Positions 18,498 to 27,570 of a DNA stretch of 64,000 bases are shown here, piece after piece (within the stretch, counting starts at the first letter, position 1; each line of letters starts with the position of its first letter). The notes beneath the pieces are model-generated. The model was not told the origin of the DNA and did not search any database. It was given only the letters and a program-made list of their open reading frames with translations. The stretch lies in contig CAZNPH010000012.1 of NCBI GenBank assembly GCA_964574985.1, positions 49,880 through 113,879 of the forward strand, given 5' to 3'. The stretch is from CAZNPH01 sp964574985 (GTDB lineage: Bacteria; Bacteroidota; Bacteroidia; Bacteroidales; SM23-62). A program made the translations under genes and the position numbers.

Positions 18498-20261
18498 TTA
18501 CCTGATATCGATAGAATAAGGGATTCTTGCCTGGATGCCTGACATTTCCCGGATTTCCCGGATTTGCCTGTAGTATTTATAGTCTTCTCCCAGTTCCCGG
18601 CGGAATACACGAGCCCGGGTATTTTCGGTCAATTGCCTGATCAATTGTTCGAACGGGTCTTCAAGCCTGGGGAGTTCGATTTTACGATAGTGTTCAAGGC
18701 CTGACATTCCGGCCGCGATTTCAACGGCCTTGTTGATGCCTCCGTATTTGTCCACCAGTCCGATTTCCAGGCCATCCATTCCGCTCCATACCCTTCCTTC
18801 GGCAATCAGGTCCACTTCTTCTTTTTTCATGTTCCGTCCCTCGGACACCCGCGAAAGAAAATCATCATATACTTCCTCAACACTCTGGTTAAGTGTCCTT
18901 TTTTCAACATCATTCAAGGGACGGAAAAGATTTCCCAGGTCCGAATGTTCATTGGTTTTGGCAACATCAACGGCGATCCCGATTTTTTCGTTAAAAAACT
19001 CCTTCAGATTGGGAAGGATGCCAAAAACCCCGATCGATCCCGTTATGGTGTTGGGGTGTGCCACGATCGTATCGGCCGGACAGGCAATATAGTACCCTCC
19101 CGATGCCGCTACATCGCCAAAAGATGCAACCAGTGGCTTGGTTTGTCGGGCCAGCTTGGCTTCCCTCCAGATGATTTCAGAAGCCAGCACACTTCCTCCT
19201 CCTGAATTGACCCGCAATACGATGGCTTTGATGGAGCTGTCACGTCTTGCTTTGCGGATTGCCTTTGAAATGCGTTCGGACCCTATGGTTCCTTCTCCCG
19301 AATTTCCCAAACCCACAATGCCGTGGGCATATATCACGGCAATTTTATCACGGGCGAAACCTTTCTTGTCCCGGATTTTGGGCGCCTTGTCATATCTTTT
19401 CAGACTTGCCGTCCGAAGGTCTTTTTCAGGTTCAATCCCTGTGCTGTCTTTCAGTTCATCAATGATCTGGTCTTTATACCTGAGTCCGTCAACAAATTTG
19501 TATTCACGCGCTTTACCCGCTGAACTCAGGATCAATTCATCTGCGATCCTGTTCAACTCAGCCGTTTCAATGCCCCTTGATTCGGAGATGCTCCCGGTAA
19601 CCTGGTCCCAGATGGAGCTTAGATAGGTCATGATCTGCTCCCGGTTTTCCGGACTCATCTCATTATACATGAATGGTTCCACGGCTGCTTTGAACTGGCC
19701 GTGCCGGATGATCTGGATATCCACTCCCATCCTGGTGAGCAGATCCTTGAAAAAAACAACATTTTCCTGAAGGCCGACAAACAGCACCTGACCCGCGGGA
19801 TTCAGATAGATACGGTGGGCAACCGAGGCCAGGTAATAAGCTTTCTGGGTATAAAGATCACCATATGCAAGGATAAATTTTCCGGATTCTTTGAAATCCA
19901 CCAATGCATCCCGGATCTCTTTGACCGTTGCATACCCCGCAGAAATATCTGTCAGGTCCATCCAGATACCGGAAATGTTCTTATCCCTGGCCGCTTTATC
20001 GATGTTCTCAAGAATGGTGTTCAATCCTGTTTCGCCCATGGCTTGTGCTCCCGGGAAAAAATTTATATTGAACGGGCTTTCCTCACTCCGGTCAACGATA
20101 GTCTTGTTGAGCCTGAGGTAAAGGATGGTATTGGGCTTGACTTCAACGGCTTTATCCCGTGAAGAAACCGAAATGATAACCGTAAGCAGTATGATCAGAA
20201 GAAATGTTGAGATGATGATGCCGGTTACGGTGGCCAGGGTATATTTCAGAAAGTTTTTCAT
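18498..20261 (-). CDS. sppA: Signal peptide peptidase SppA, 67K long form
   Basis: 587 residues with an N-terminal membrane segment (TVTGIIISTFLLIILLTVII) and two tandem S49 domains. The catalytic lysine is in the N-terminal half (GQFKAAVEPF, Lys191). The catalytic serine is in the C-terminal half (DVAASGGYYIACP, Ser387), as in E. coli SppA. LRVNSGGGSVLASE forms the oxyanion-loop region. It degrades signal peptides left in the inner membrane. It is the first gene of the operon with lpxK and punA. A TATATTTG box lies 27 bases upstream. Confidence 0.95.
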   Translation of the reverse strand: MKNFLKYTLATVTGIIISTFLLIILLTVIISVSSRDKAVEVKPNTILYLRLNKTIVDRSEESPFNINFFPGAQAMGETGLNTILENIDKAARDKNISGIWMDLTDISAGYATVKEIRDALVDFKESGKFILAYGDLYTQKAYYLASVAHRIYLNPAGQVLFVGLQENVVFFKDLLTRMGVDIQIIRHGQFKAAVEPFMYNEMSPENREQIMTYLSSIWDQVTGSISESRGIETAELNRIADELILSSAGKAREYKFVDGLRYKDQIIDELKDSTGIEPEKDLRTASLKRYDKAPKIRDKKGFARDKIAVIYAHGIVGLGNSGEGTIGSERISKAIRKARRDSSIKAIVLRVNSGGGSVLASEIIWREAKLARQTKPLVASFGDVAASGGYYIACPADTIVAHPNTITGSIGVFGILPNLKEFFNEKIGIAVDVAKTNEHSDLGNLFRPLNDVEKRTLNQSVEEVYDDFLSRVSEGRNMKKEEVDLIAEGRVWSGMDGLEIGLVDKYGGINKAVEIAAGMSGLEHYRKIELPRLEDPFEQLIRQLTENTRARVFRRELGEDYKYYRQIREIREMSGIQARIPYSIDIR

Positions 20262-20287
20262 GACGGAAGCTTTTGGATTCTGCTATT

Positions 20288-20295
20288 CAAATATA
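20288..20295 (-). promoter_or_regulatory. -7 promoter box (TATATTTG) for the sppA-lpxK-punA operon
   Basis: A perfect TAnnTTTG match on the minus strand, 27 bases before the sppA start. The -33 element is not clear. Confidence 0.4.
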
Positions 20296-20382
20296 TAAAA
20301 ATATGAATCTGAAGGATGAAATTTGTGTTTCGCTTTTTTAGTAAAAAAAAAAACTCCAAATTCGCAATGGATAAACCATGAT

Positions 20383-20877
20383 ATGAATACAGTTTATTTG
20401 CTTACCGGGGGAAATCTGGGCAACCGGCATTATTATCTCAAAAGGGCCGCTGAAATAATCGAAGAAAAAGCCGGGCGCATTACCCGCACATCCTCACTGT
20501 ATGAAACCGAGCCTTGGGGATTCCGGTCTTTTCAGTATTTCCTCAACCAGGCACTGCTTCTTGAGACAAAACTGGATCCACAGGCATTGTTGAAGGAACT
20601 TTTGGTCATTGAAGATCACCTGGGAAAACTGCGGAATGTACGTGGATACAAATCACGCAGCATCGACATTGACCTTTTGTTTTTCAATAACCAGACCATC
20701 CGGCAGGCCGGACTGGTCATACCGCACGATAAACTTCATCTCAGAAAATTTGCTCTTTATCCCATGGCTGAGATTGCACCCGGACTGATTCACCCGGTCC
20801 TGGGAAAAACGATCAGAGAATTGCTTGAGCAATGCAATGATGATCATCTGGTAAGGAAATATATGACCGTTTCATAA
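20383..20877 (+). CDS. folK: 6-hydroxymethyl-7,8-dihydropterin pyrophosphokinase
   Basis: 164 residues from the ATG at 20383. The frame is open upstream, but MNTVYLLTGGNLGNR is the family start. Conserved features are SSLYETEPWGF (substrate loop) and the metal-binding signature RSIDIDLLFFN, with GLVIPHDKLHLRKFALYP near the end. The enzyme pyrophosphorylates hydroxymethyldihydropterin in folate synthesis. It is divergent from sppA. Its end lies two bases from the end of the convergent radC. Confidence 0.95.
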   Translation: MNTVYLLTGGNLGNRHYYLKRAAEIIEEKAGRITRTSSLYETEPWGFRSFQYFLNQALLLETKLDPQALLKELLVIEDHLGKLRNVRGYKSRSIDIDLLFFNNQTIRQAGLVIPHDKLHLRKFALYPMAEIAPGLIHPVLGKTIRELLEQCNDDHLVRKYMTVS

Positions 20878-20879
20878 CT

Positions 20880-21578
20880 TCAGATCATTCCCTCATCCGC
20901 AAAACTGAAGTAAGAATTGTCGGCCACAATAAGATGATCGATCAGATGGATATCCATAAGGGCGGAGGCATTTTTCAGTTTTGCCGTGATTTTGATGTCT
21001 GCTTCGCTGGGCCGGAGATTACCCGAAGGGTGATTATGACAAAGGATCAGTGAGGAGCATAGTTTTTCCAGGCTCCTTTTCATGATGATGCGTATATCGA
21101 TGACCGTTCCCGAAATTCCTCCCTGACTGACCCGGAATTTTTCGATCACCCGGTTGGCCCGGTTCAAAAGCAAAGCCCAGAATTCTTCATGGGGCAGGTC
21201 ATTCAGTAATGGATGGAAAAGTCTGAATACCTCATGGCTGCCATTGACCTTTTCCCGTTCCGGCAAACCGGATTCTTTCCTTCTCCGCCCCAGTTCCATT
21301 GCCGCCATGATGGCCAATGCCTTGGCATTCCCAATGCCCTTGTTTTTCATCAATTCCTGCAGGTCGGTTCTGCCCAGTTCATAGAGGTTGTTGGAAGAAT
21401 TGCGCAATATTTTTTTGGCCAGGTCCACGGCCGATTCATTTCTTGTTCCTGAACCGATCAATATGGCAATGAGCTCGGCGTTGCTCAGACTCCCGATGCC
21501 TTTGCTGAGGAGTTTTTCCCTTGGACGGTCTTCCATAGCCCAGTCCCTGATGCTGAAACTGTTCAGATATTTTTTCAT
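20880..21578 (-). CDS. radC: RadC-family protein (JAB/MPN domain)
   Basis: 232 residues. An N-terminal helix-hairpin-helix region (LLSKGIGSLSNAELIAILI ... LMKNKGIGNAKALAI) is followed by the metal-binding JAB motif CHNHPSGNLRPSEAD. The historical name is a DNA-repair protein, but that role has been questioned and the biochemical function is unsettled. The 3' end nearly touches folK. The upstream gene on the same strand is rpsT, separated by a terminator. Confidence 0.92.
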   Translation of the reverse strand: MKKYLNSFSIRDWAMEDRPREKLLSKGIGSLSNAELIAILIGSGTRNESAVDLAKKILRNSSNNLYELGRTDLQELMKNKGIGNAKALAIMAAMELGRRRKESGLPEREKVNGSHEVFRLFHPLLNDLPHEEFWALLLNRANRVIEKFRVSQGGISGTVIDIRIIMKRSLEKLCSSLILCHNHPSGNLRPSEADIKITAKLKNASALMDIHLIDHLIVADNSYFSFADEGMI

Positions 21579-21675
21579 GGTCTTTTTCCCAGGCCGGGGA
21601 TTTGCCGCCGGATCTGTGTTGAGGGTTTTGTGTCTGTTTATCCCCGGGAGAACAGGAAATCAGCATGCCATGAAA

Positions 21676-21710
21676 AAAAACCGTCCCGGAAATGCCTCAG
21701 GACGGTTTTT
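21676..21710 (-). terminator. Rho-independent terminator of rpsT
   Basis: An 11-bp perfect inverted repeat (aaaaaccgtcc at 21676-21686 with ggacggttttt at 21700-21710) with a 13-base loop. On the minus strand it runs into a T tract. It lies just downstream of rpsT and before radC. Confidence 0.85.
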
Positions 21711-21730
21711 GGGAATATCTTATATATTTT

Positions 21731-21982
21731 CTACAGTTTGTTGACGTGCCTGGCCAGTTCTGACTTTAAATTGGAAGCCTTGTTCTTATGTATGATGTTC
21801 ATTTTGGCCAGTTTATCGATCAAGGAAACTACTTCAGAAAGCCGTTTTTTGGCCGATTCTTTGTCTGTGGACATTCTCAGATTGTTGATGGCTTTTCTTG
21901 CCGTCCTGGCATAATACCGGTTATGCAGTCTTCTTTTCCGGATTTGTCTGATGCGTTTCTTTGCAGATAAGTGTGTGGCCAT
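21731..21982 (-). CDS. rpsT: 30S ribosomal protein S20
   Basis: 83 residues, very basic: MATHLSAKKRIRQIRKRRLH, then YARTARKAINNLR, with a C-terminal LARHVNKL. Size and composition are typical for S20, which binds 16S rRNA early in 30S assembly. It is monocistronic, with its own promoter box (22009-22016) and terminator (21676-21710). Confidence 0.96.
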   Translation of the reverse strand: MATHLSAKKRIRQIRKRRLHNRYYARTARKAINNLRMSTDKESAKKRLSEVVSLIDKLAKMNIIHKNKASNLKSELARHVNKL

Positions 21983-22008
21983 ATTTGTTGTTTAATTGAA
22001 CAGGCATG

Positions 22009-22039
22009 CAAAAATAAGGAATATTTTCAAATCATAAAA
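22009..22039 (-). promoter_or_regulatory. Promoter of rpsT (TTTT - 19 bases - TATTTTTG)
   Basis: On the minus strand TATTTTTG (22009-22016) matches TAnnTTTG perfectly. TTTT (22036-22039), one base off the TTTG -33 element, precedes it by exactly 19 bases. It lies 27 bases upstream of the start codon. Confidence 0.55.
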
Positions 22040-22136
22040 TTATGCATTTTTTTTTACGTTAATTATTGTTGGTTGGTTTATGATGCCGGAAAGGAATGAT
22101 ATTGATCACCGGAATTCTTAAATAAATTTATTACTC

Positions 22137-22895
22137 ATGAAGAAAAACATCCTTTTGCTCATATTTTGCATCATTGGCCTGGCCATGCCCGGCAATGCAA
22201 ATGCACAATCCCTTTCTTCCTATGAAAGGGACGTGATTGAAACTTCATCCGGGAAACTGGAGATTTTTTTCATCGGCCACGGAACGCTCGTGTTCAGATA
22301 CGAAAGCAAGATCATTCATGTGGATCCGGTGTTCCGGGAAGGAGATTATACCGTCATGCCTGATGCTGATCTGATCCTGGTCACCCACCATCATGGTGAT
22401 CATTTGGATGAAAATGCCGTCGATGAGATCAGGAAGGAAAATACCGATTTGCTGTGTCCCCGGAAAAGCTATGAAATGCTTCAGGACAAAACAGGTGCCC
22501 TGGTTATGGAAAACGGTGATGAAAGGATATGGGAATCCCTTACCATTGAAGCGGTGCCGGCATACAATATACAACATAAAAGAAGCAGCGGAGAACCATA
22601 TCATATCAAGGGCGAAGGCAACGGATACGTGGTCAGTTTCGGCAAGACCAGGGTTTACATTGCCGGAGACACAGAAAATATTCCGGAGATGAAGGAACTT
22701 AAAAAAATTGATCTGGCATTCCTTCCCATGAACCTTCCGTATACCATGTCTCCTGAGATGGCAGCAGATGCTGCCAGGTCTTTTCTGCCCCGGATTTTGT
22801 ACCCATATCACTATGGTGATACCGATCCCGGGAAATTGCGTAAGTTACTGGCGGATGAGGACCGGATCGAAATAAGGATCAGGGCCATGCAGTAA
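22137..22895 (+). CDS. Exported metallo-beta-lactamase-fold hydrolase (UlaG-like)
   Basis: 252 residues. A signal peptide (NILLLIFCIIGLAMPGNANA) is followed by a compact metallo-beta-lactamase domain. The metal motif is THHHGDHLDENAV near residue 84. Further ligands are in YIAGDTENIPEM and in the C-terminal PYHYGDTDPG. The short length and IFFIGHGTLVFRYESKIIHVD-type opening resemble the UlaG/L-ascorbate-6-phosphate-lactonase-like branch often named MBL-fold metal-dependent hydrolase. It probably acts in the periplasm; the substrate is unknown. Confidence 0.85.
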   Translation: MKKNILLLIFCIIGLAMPGNANAQSLSSYERDVIETSSGKLEIFFIGHGTLVFRYESKIIHVDPVFREGDYTVMPDADLILVTHHHGDHLDENAVDEIRKENTDLLCPRKSYEMLQDKTGALVMENGDERIWESLTIEAVPAYNIQHKRSSGEPYHIKGEGNGYVVSFGKTRVYIAGDTENIPEMKELKKIDLAFLPMNLPYTMSPEMAADAARSFLPRILYPYHYGDTDPGKLRKLLADEDRIEIRIRAMQ

Positions 22896-22921
22896 TCCGG
22901 AATGTCAGAATGTCAATATGC

Positions 22922-22952
22922 TTTGGTGCATAACGGTTTGGCAATACTTTTG
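22922..22952 (+). promoter_or_regulatory. Promoter of the J-domain gene pair (TTTG - 19 bases - TACTTTTG)
   Basis: TTTG at 22922-22925 and TACTTTTG at 22945-22952 are separated by exactly 19 bases. Both match the Bacteroidetes vegetative consensus perfectly. The ATG of the first J-domain gene is 44 bases downstream. This is the best promoter I found in the window. Confidence 0.7.
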
Positions 22953-22995
22953 TAGACGGGACACAGGGGAGTATCATGAACGGTTATCAGGTGAT

Positions 22996-23415
22996 ATGAA
23001 GTTCAGGGATTATTACAATATCCTCGGTTTGAAGAAAGATGCCACTGCTCATGAGATCAGGAAGGCATACAGGCATATTGCCCAGAAAATGCATCCTGAC
23101 AAAACCCGTGGTGATCATGATAAACAGGATAAATTTATTGAAGCAGGTGAAGCATATGAAGTGCTCCGTGATGAAAAGAAAAGAAATAAGTATGACGAGA
23201 TGTACAACCGGTCGGTGACGTTAAAAAAGAATGTGGAAGATTTCAGTGAAAGCAAGTATGATCAGCGATCCGGGAATTTTGAGGAAGTGGTTCCCGGCGT
23301 TCCATGGACCCGGTTTTCGGATTTTTTCAGGCATTTCTTCGGCGAGTTTTATGGCAGGGATCCTTCCGGAGGAAGTTCTGAGGACCATATCCATTATGAT
23401 GATCTGCTGAGATAA
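22996..23415 (+). CDS. Short J-domain protein
   Basis: 139 residues from the ATG at 22996; upstream in-frame codons precede the predicted transcription start region and are not needed. The N-terminal 70 residues are a J-domain (YYNILGLKKDATAHEIRKAY, HPD in KMHPDKTRG, AYEVLRDEKKRNKYDEMY). The C-terminus (FSDFFRHFFGEFYG) is a glycine/phenylalanine-like tail. It lacks the substrate-binding C-terminal domains. It should stimulate DnaK ATPase through the HPD loop. It lies 25 bases upstream of a full CbpA-type gene, so the two are probably one operon. Confidence 0.85.
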   Translation: MKFRDYYNILGLKKDATAHEIRKAYRHIAQKMHPDKTRGDHDKQDKFIEAGEAYEVLRDEKKRNKYDEMYNRSVTLKKNVEDFSESKYDQRSGNFEEVVPGVPWTRFSDFFRHFFGEFYGRDPSGGSSEDHIHYDDLLR

Positions 23416-23422
23416 ATTATTT

Positions 23423-23430
23423 GGAGGAGG
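23423..23430 (+). promoter_or_regulatory. Strong Shine-Dalgarno (GGAGGAGG region) before the cbpA-like gene
   Basis: GGAGGAGG ends 10 bases before the ATG at 23441. This is a classical SD in a genome where most starts lack one. Confidence 0.6.
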
Positions 23431-23440
23431 GAATTACGAA

Positions 23441-24367
23441 ATGGAATATAAAGATTATTATCAAATACTGGGTGTTCCGAAAAACGCTTCTCAGGAGGAG
23501 ATCAAGAAAGCTTACCGGAAACTTGCCGTTAAATATCATCCTGACAAGCATAAAGGGGACAAAAATGCGGAAGAAAAGTTCAAGCAAATATCAGAGGCCT
23601 ATGAAGTGATGAAAGACCCGGAAAAAAGAAAACGGTACGATCATCTTGGTGAGAACTGGAAACAATATCAGGATGCGGGTTTCGAAGGTTCTGGTTTTCC
23701 CGGAGGAATGGGTGGTTTCCAGACAGGTTTCGGAGGGGGCGGATTTGAGGAGATCTTTGGTGGCGGCGCAGGCTTTTCGGATTTCTTCAAACGTTTTTTC
23801 GGAGCAGGTTTTGATCAGCGTTCACCCGGTGGTGAAACAGGTTTCTCCGACGTCAAAGGCCGGGATTATGAAGGATCCCTGGATCTGACCATGGAGGAAG
23901 CATATACTGGTGCCGGGAAAATATTGCAGCTTGGAAAGGAAAAGATCAAGATCGGCATCAAACCCGGAGTCAGGAATGGCCAGGTGCTGAGGGTCAAAGG
24001 CAAAGGAGGAAGCGGGAGTTACGGAGGGAAAAGCGGAGATCTGCTGATCAAAATCAATGTGCTTCCGCATCCCCGGTTTACGCGGGTGAACGACGATCTG
24101 CACACCGAAATACCCGTGGATATTTATACCGCCACGCTGGGCGGCCGGATACAGGTCAATACATTCAAAAGAAAGGTAAAGATCAATATTCCCAGGGGAA
24201 CTGACAGCGGAAAAGCATTCAGGCTAAAAGGGCAGGGAATGCCGAATTACCACAGTGGTATAACGGGTGATTTGATCGTCAGGATCAGGGTGGTCACGCC
24301 CAGGAAACTGAGCAGGGAAGAAGAGGAATTTTTTAAAAAACACCTTACCAGCCAGGGAAGAAATTGA
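23441..24367 (+). CDS. cbpA: CbpA/DnaJ-like co-chaperone
   Basis: 308 residues. The J-domain has YYQILGVPKNASQEEIKKAY and HPDKHKGD. A G/F-rich linker (GGMGGFQTGFGGGGFEEIFG) leads to two DnaJ C-terminal beta domains (GKILQLGKEKIKIGIKPGV; VDIYTATLGGRIQVNTF). There is no zinc-finger domain, which separates it from DnaJ proper and fits CbpA. It works with DnaK in protein folding. Its end overlaps the end of the convergent gene at 24345 by 23 bases. Confidence 0.93.
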   Translation: MEYKDYYQILGVPKNASQEEIKKAYRKLAVKYHPDKHKGDKNAEEKFKQISEAYEVMKDPEKRKRYDHLGENWKQYQDAGFEGSGFPGGMGGFQTGFGGGGFEEIFGGGAGFSDFFKRFFGAGFDQRSPGGETGFSDVKGRDYEGSLDLTMEEAYTGAGKILQLGKEKIKIGIKPGVRNGQVLRVKGKGGSGSYGGKSGDLLIKINVLPHPRFTRVNDDLHTEIPVDIYTATLGGRIQVNTFKRKVKINIPRGTDSGKAFRLKGQGMPNYHSGITGDLIVRIRVVTPRKLSREEEEFFKKHLTSQGRN

Positions 24368-27300
24368 GTCCGAATACACCCCTCGACAAACTGAAATCAC
24401 CCTGACCGAAGGGTATTGCGTAGAAAGGTTCGAGTACCATATATCCGAACAGATTAATTCTCAACGAAATGCCTGTACTGAATATGGGTGTTCTCACATA
24501 TTCGGACAGATCATTGGCATGCAGACTGATTTTGTCTTCGGAAGACCAGGCGATCCCACCGTCAAGAAAGAGGGAAAGTTCGGTCAGCAGCCATTTGGAA
24601 TTTATGGCGCTGAGCCTTTCGGGGCCGCTGAAGGGGAACCTGAATTCGGCGTTGCCCACCAAAATTTTGCTTCCGAAAAGGTTGTTGATATAGTAGCTTT
24701 TATCCAAAACAGACTGCTCATAAATGTTGTTGTTGTTGTAACCCCTGATATACCAAGGATATCCGAGATAAAGAGGGGATATTTTTCCTGATTGGGCATC
24801 CTGACCCCATCTTCCGTAACTGTAAAAACGGAACGCCAGCGCTCCGGGCCGGATAAAGAAATACCGTCGGTAATCAATGAGTGTGGTATACATATCCAAA
24901 GCGCCGAAATATTTCCCGGCCTGTATCCTTGACCTGTGCCCATCCAGCGGAGAAGCAATTCCCATAATGGAATTGTCTGCCACATAAGCTGCATTTGCCT
25001 GCTGGAGGCCATAGCCTTCGGGAGCATCCAGTTTTTCCCGGTTTACGCCGATCTTATAGCCATTTGCATCATAATAATTGTTGATCCGTTCAAGCCGGTA
25101 ATAATAGCGGGCCAATGAAGCCGCCGCTTCAAAACGGCGGGTTCGTGAAAGGGGATAATAGGCAAAAGCAGTTATTTTGCTTTCGAACATCCTCATATAG
25201 TTCATTTTCAGGTTGTCCACCTGGTAATTTTCATCACCTATCTGTATGGTATCCACGCCCCATCCGTAGGAAGCATAATAATGCGGTATATGGGATACGG
25301 CTGCTCCCCAGTTGATCTTGTTTTTCTGGTTCAGATAAGTGACGACCCCTCCGAAATCATATATTTCCCCGTTCAGTGCGAGAGAAGTGTAGATGGTGTT
25401 GTGGCCGACCATATCACTGAATATGGCGTTGACACTTCCGGACGTTCCCCCGGTCCCCCAGTACCCGGTGGATACACCCACATTGATGTTTGAGATGTAA
25501 TCCAATTTGAATTTCGGCCGGTAAGGAACAGAGGTGAATTGCTTTTCGCTGACCTCCTTATCTTCGGCTCCTGTATTGTAAAGGTTCCGGTCAACCAGAT
25601 TCGATCCCGGCTTTTTCAGCGGAGGAAGGACGGCGGCTTCAAGGTTCACAATGTCGGGAGAAACTTCCACCGGTGTAAAGTCAGCGGGACGGGCTGAAAA
25701 AACCTGGTATCCGTTGTTGGTATAATATGAGTAGGTCACCCGTCCTGTTTCCCGCGCGATGCTTATGGCCGGTGAAAGGTATGTTATGCCGCTTATGCCG
25801 GTCATGTAATTGGTCATCATATATGTTTTCCGGTCGTTCAGGTCATATGTATACAAATTCCTGTATCCGTCCCGGTCAGAGAGAAACCAGATTTCGCGGT
25901 TACCTGAAGAAAATACGGGATTCAGATTGTCCGCTCCCGGGAAAACAGGTATTAATTCAATGGAACCGGTACGGGTATCCAGAATGGCAATATTGGTCGT
26001 GTTCTTTTTATACAGGTTGGTCTGCCCCTTTATTTTCCTGTCGGTGGCATAAACGATAAAACGGCCGTCTTCTGACCAGTTGGGTTGCAGGTCGGAGTAA
26101 TGATCATCGGTCAATTGACGCACTTCCCCGGTTTCAGGGCAGAAGGCATACAGGTCGCTGAACCCGTTTACCAGTCCGGATACCACGATCCATTTCCCGT
26201 CAGGCGACCAGGCGGGATTGCTGAACGAAGGCACACCGGGAATATCAAATTCTTTGCTGATCCCTCCCTTGTCGACATCGACCATGACCAGCCTGTTCCT
26301 TCCTTTGCTGAAAACGACGAACGCGAAATATCTGCTGTCAGGGGACCAGGTGCCGGAGGATTCAAGGAAATTCAAATCATCGATCTCATTGTTGTGTACC
26401 GTACTGGAAATTTTGCGGATGATCTCGCCGGTGCGGGCATCGGCCAGGAACAGATCGATGCTGATCACATTTCTTTCAGAAAGGAAAATCAAATATTTGC
26501 CATCCGGACTAATGGAGGGGGAAACATTGACCCTCCCTGCATTTTCTTCGGACAGGATCTTTGTTCCGGCCATGCGGTCCACCGAATCGGGCAGGAATTC
26601 CGAAAAATGCATTTTGTAGGATGTTTTCCACATATTTGAAAAACTTTCCGCATTTATGCCCAATGTGGTTTTGATGGCTTGTTCATATCCGAACATAGCC
26701 GCTCTGGTGAACAGGGGGACAATGACACTGTCTCCCCAGGCCTTTCCCACAAATGCCCAGAAAGCATGTCCGTACCGGTAGGGGAAATATTTTGAGTTCC
26801 TGGTCATTTGTTTCAATGTGGGAATATCGTCCCGAAGCACAGCGTCCCTCATCCACATGGCTGTGTGGGGATCAATGCTGCCAATGGAAAAATATTCTGC
26901 CATGCCTTCGATCATCCATAACGGGATGTTTCTCACATCGTTCAGGGATATGGTGTCGCTTTCGGTCAGCAGCTTGTACTGGAAGGCATGCACAAGCTCG
27001 TGGCCCAGGACATGATCGGTTTGGGCCCGGGAAGGGGAAACAGGCATGACCACCCTTCTTTTCAGTGATTCCGTCACTCCCCCCGTTCCCACACCAATGA
27101 TGCTGCTCACTGCCGTAGTCTGTTGGAAATCTGCATGGTTCCTGTAGAACAGAACCGGATTCCTTTTGTAGAAAGTGTCCTTGAACAACTGGATATGCCT
27201 ATGGTACCATACTTCGGACTTTTCGGAAAGACGGTTGAGAATGGAGTCATTTTCAAAATAATGGTAAATCTCGAGATGCGGTGTCTGGTATACCTTGTAA

Positions 27301-27416
27301 CTGAATTCTTTGTAGCCCGGCTTGTTTTTCCCGAAATACTGGCCGTACAGCCCCTGACCTGTCAGTATATATATGGGGATTGCCATGAACATCAAATATA
27401 TGATTGACTTTTTCAT
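24345..27416 (-). CDS. HExxH metalloprotease-like / PD40 propeller / C-terminal outer-membrane barrel protein
   Basis: 1023 residues with a signal peptide. An N-terminal gluzincin-like domain carries His139-Glu-Leu-Val-His143 in DHVLGHELVHAFQYK and the downstream acidic motif WMIEGMAEYF (from residue 168). Then come TolB/PD40 propeller repeats (ISPDGKYLIFLSERN, WSPDSRYFAFVV, WSPDGKWIVVSG, WSEDGRFIVYAT). The last 350 residues alternate aromatic beta strands and end in GLNFFPGW, which is barrel-like. This looks like a secreted or outer-membrane peptidase-type protein. Relatives are often annotated only as TolB-like. Domain order is seen directly; enzymatic activity is inferred from the intact motif. 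Confidence 0.75.
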   Translation of the reverse strand: MKKSIIYLMFMAIPIYILTGQGLYGQYFGKNKPGYKEFSYKVYQTPHLEIYHYFENDSILNRLSEKSEVWYHRHIQLFKDTFYKRNPVLFYRNHADFQQTTAVSSIIGVGTGGVTESLKRRVVMPVSPSRAQTDHVLGHELVHAFQYKLLTESDTISLNDVRNIPLWMIEGMAEYFSIGSIDPHTAMWMRDAVLRDDIPTLKQMTRNSKYFPYRYGHAFWAFVGKAWGDSVIVPLFTRAAMFGYEQAIKTTLGINAESFSNMWKTSYKMHFSEFLPDSVDRMAGTKILSEENAGRVNVSPSISPDGKYLIFLSERNVISIDLFLADARTGEIIRKISSTVHNNEIDDLNFLESSGTWSPDSRYFAFVVFSKGRNRLVMVDVDKGGISKEFDIPGVPSFSNPAWSPDGKWIVVSGLVNGFSDLYAFCPETGEVRQLTDDHYSDLQPNWSEDGRFIVYATDRKIKGQTNLYKKNTTNIAILDTRTGSIELIPVFPGADNLNPVFSSGNREIWFLSDRDGYRNLYTYDLNDRKTYMMTNYMTGISGITYLSPAISIARETGRVTYSYYTNNGYQVFSARPADFTPVEVSPDIVNLEAAVLPPLKKPGSNLVDRNLYNTGAEDKEVSEKQFTSVPYRPKFKLDYISNINVGVSTGYWGTGGTSGSVNAIFSDMVGHNTIYTSLALNGEIYDFGGVVTYLNQKNKINWGAAVSHIPHYYASYGWGVDTIQIGDENYQVDNLKMNYMRMFESKITAFAYYPLSRTRRFEAAASLARYYYRLERINNYYDANGYKIGVNREKLDAPEGYGLQQANAAYVADNSIMGIASPLDGHRSRIQAGKYFGALDMYTTLIDYRRYFFIRPGALAFRFYSYGRWGQDAQSGKISPLYLGYPWYIRGYNNNNIYEQSVLDKSYYINNLFGSKILVGNAEFRFPFSGPERLSAINSKWLLTELSLFLDGGIAWSSEDKISLHANDLSEYVRTPIFSTGISLRINLFGYMVLEPFYAIPFGQGDFSLSRGVFGLNFFPGW

Positions 27417-27518
27417 GACATTCTTTTGTTAAAACCGAACCATTTTACATACAATAAAAATCAAATTTAATGCCATCTTTTTTCCATAATGGTATTGATC
27501 AAATTTGTGCACATAAAA

Positions 27519-27547
27519 AAGCCGTCTCTTTTTTTGGGAGACGGCTT
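27519..27547 (-). terminator. Rho-independent terminator of the Hsp20 gene
   Basis: A 10-bp perfect stem (aagccgtctc / gagacggctt) with a 9-base loop, followed on the minus strand by six T residues. It lies 24 bases beyond the hsp20 stop codon. Confidence 0.85.
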
Positions 27548-27570
27548 CCGGTTTTCTTAACGGATTTTTA

